From assembly GCF_010993955.1 (NCBI RefSeq), contig NZ_WIXL01000007.1, forward strand, positions 62,001 through 126,000: a DNA stretch of 64,000 bases, given 5' to 3'. Below are positions 63,210-64,000 of the stretch, one piece after another (positions within the stretch are counted from its first letter, which is position 1; the number at the start of each line of letters is the position of its first letter). Both the position numbers and the translations under genes were made by a program. The DNA is from Oceanobacillus halotolerans. Its GTDB lineage: Bacteria > Bacillota > Bacilli > Bacillales > Amphibacillaceae. The notes beneath the pieces were generated by a model. It did not search any database and had not been told where the DNA came from. It saw only the letters and a list, made by a program, of their open reading frames with translations.

Positions 63210-63986
63210 TTAGAACCAACGGCTTAAATCTGGATATCCACTGACTGCCCAGGCACCATCTACTAATAAACTTGCACCATTTACATAACTAGCTTCTTCA
63301 CTAGCCAAAAATAGTGCTGGTGCTGCAATTTCTTTTGGATCGGCAGCGCGATTCATTGGAATTCTTTCCATAAATGCCTCTTTTATTTCAGCATTCGAAT
63401 TAAACCCTTCGGTTAATGGGGTATCTACCAAGCCAGGTAAAATAGCATTTACACGTATATTGTGTCGAGCTAGTTCTAGTGCGCCATTTTTCGTTAACAT
63501 TTCCACACCAGCTTTTGCCGAGGTATAGGCAGCTCCAGAATACATTGGTACATGTGCATTAAGGGATGAAACATTCACAATCGCTCCACCAGACTCTTGC
63601 TTTTTCATTTGGCGTGCTTGATGTTTCATACCTAAGAATACACCATTTAATACGAGATCCACTGTGAAATTCCAATCTTCTTTGGAAAGATCTGTAATAA
63701 CGCCGGCTTTACTAGCACCAGCAACGTTATACGCAAAATCTAGCTTTCCAAACTGCCCAACAGTCTTTGAAACAAGTTGTTCATGGTCCTCTTCCTTGGT
63801 TACATCAGCTTTTACACCAATAAATTTATCCTTTAATTGTGACTCAAGCTGACGTAATCCTTCTTCATTTAGATCAGCACCAACAACAGTCGCTCCTTCG
63901 TTTATTAACTGCTTTGTGATGGCATAACCAATCCCTGATGCTGCCCCAGTTACAAGTGCTACTTTATTCGTAAAACGTGTTGTCAT
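63210..63986 (-). CDS. Short-chain dehydrogenase/reductase (SDR), classical
   Basis: 258 residues, complete in the window with GGAGGAG upstream of ATG 63986. ALVTGAASGIGYAITKQLI (TGxxxGxG nucleotide site), NVAGASKAG, a catalytic Ser in VNVSSLNAHVP and Tyr-Lys in AAYTSAKAGVEML, then LPGLVDTPLT and GASLLVDGAWAVSGYP. It is close to the glucose 1-dehydrogenase/3-oxoacyl reductase-like group (FabG-like), NAD(P)-dependent. Substrate unknown. Confidence 0.9.
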   Translation of the reverse strand: MTTRFTNKVALVTGAASGIGYAITKQLINEGATVVGADLNEEGLRQLESQLKDKFIGVKADVTKEEDHEQLVSKTVGQFGKLDFAYNVAGASKAGVITDLSKEDWNFTVDLVLNGVFLGMKHQARQMKKQESGGAIVNVSSLNAHVPMYSGAAYTSAKAGVEMLTKNGALELARHNIRVNAILPGLVDTPLTEGFNSNAEIKEAFMERIPMNRAADPKEIAAPALFLASEEASYVNGASLLVDGAWAVSGYPDLSRWF

Positions 63987-64000
63987 TGTATCTCCTCCTT

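Overview
The window looks like chromosomal DNA of a low-GC, endospore-forming Bacillaceae, perhaps a halotolerant genus such as Oceanobacillus, Virgibacillus or Ornithinibacillus. The evidence is AGGAGG-type ribosome binding sites with frequent GTG and TTG starts, spore genes (a CotD-type coat protein, SspP, CwlJ), a BCCT osmolyte transporter, an AdeR-Ald pair, YpsA, and several Bacillaceae-style intergenic repeats. The genus is inference; no rRNA or housekeeping marker is present.

Layout. 1-5 kb: a partial papain-like amidase, a DinB-type gene destroyed by several lesions including insertion of a dispersed repeat, small membrane proteins, and a frameshifted yndJ-like gene. 5-16 kb: an ECF sigma/anti-sigma pair, a Ser/Thr kinase, a second DinB-type protein, a spermidine-synthase-like protein, maf, a broken endonuclease/exonuclease/phosphatase gene, a DUF3231 protein, a lipoprotein glycosidase-like protein, a decayed XRE/membrane pair and a YczE-type protein. 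16-26 kb: SulP + UspA, an intact XRE/membrane pair with a palindromic operator, RDD and VOC proteins, cwlJ, a glycine-oxidase-like enzyme and ppaC. 26-31 kb: an M20 amidohydrolase - GNAT - enolase-superfamily operon matching the known N-succinylamino acid racemase route for D- to L-amino acids, with an RpiR regulator, then cotD. 31-38 kb: ypsA, a NERD-domain gene flanked on both sides by arrays of a 21-bp repeat, a DUF1906 protein, sspP, an FAD dehydrogenase, a GNAT enzyme and a lipoprotein. 38-45 kb: tRNA-Ser(CGA), then a type III restriction-modification locus with two Mod genes and one Res gene. 45-54 kb: a decayed glpF before an intact glpK, a YusW-like lipoprotein, a BCCT transporter, a GlcD-type FAD oxidase, an amino-acid permease and a LysE exporter. 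54-64 kb: alr, ald, adeR, a YkvI-like transporter, a HEPN-like/CBS protein, a methyltransferase, UspA and an SDR dehydrogenase.

Amino-acid turnover recurs: the succinylamino acid racemase operon, alanine racemase, alanine dehydrogenase with its activator, a DAO-type oxidase, an APC permease and a LysE exporter. Intergenic DNA is rich in repeats: a 159-bp element with nested hairpins (two copies), a 236-296-bp element (two copies and a fragment), a 125-bp double-hairpin element (three copies and fragments), 53-bp minisatellites at three loci, and the NERD-flanking arrays. At least eight genes are broken, and every inferred premature stop fits a C:G to T:A transition.

The best candidate for an undescribed system is the NERD protein (nuclease-like domain, zinc ribbon, possible C-terminal helix-turn-helix) between its two 21-bp repeat arrays. 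Second is the double-Mod type III locus beside the tRNA. All assignments come from reading the sequence; no database search was run.
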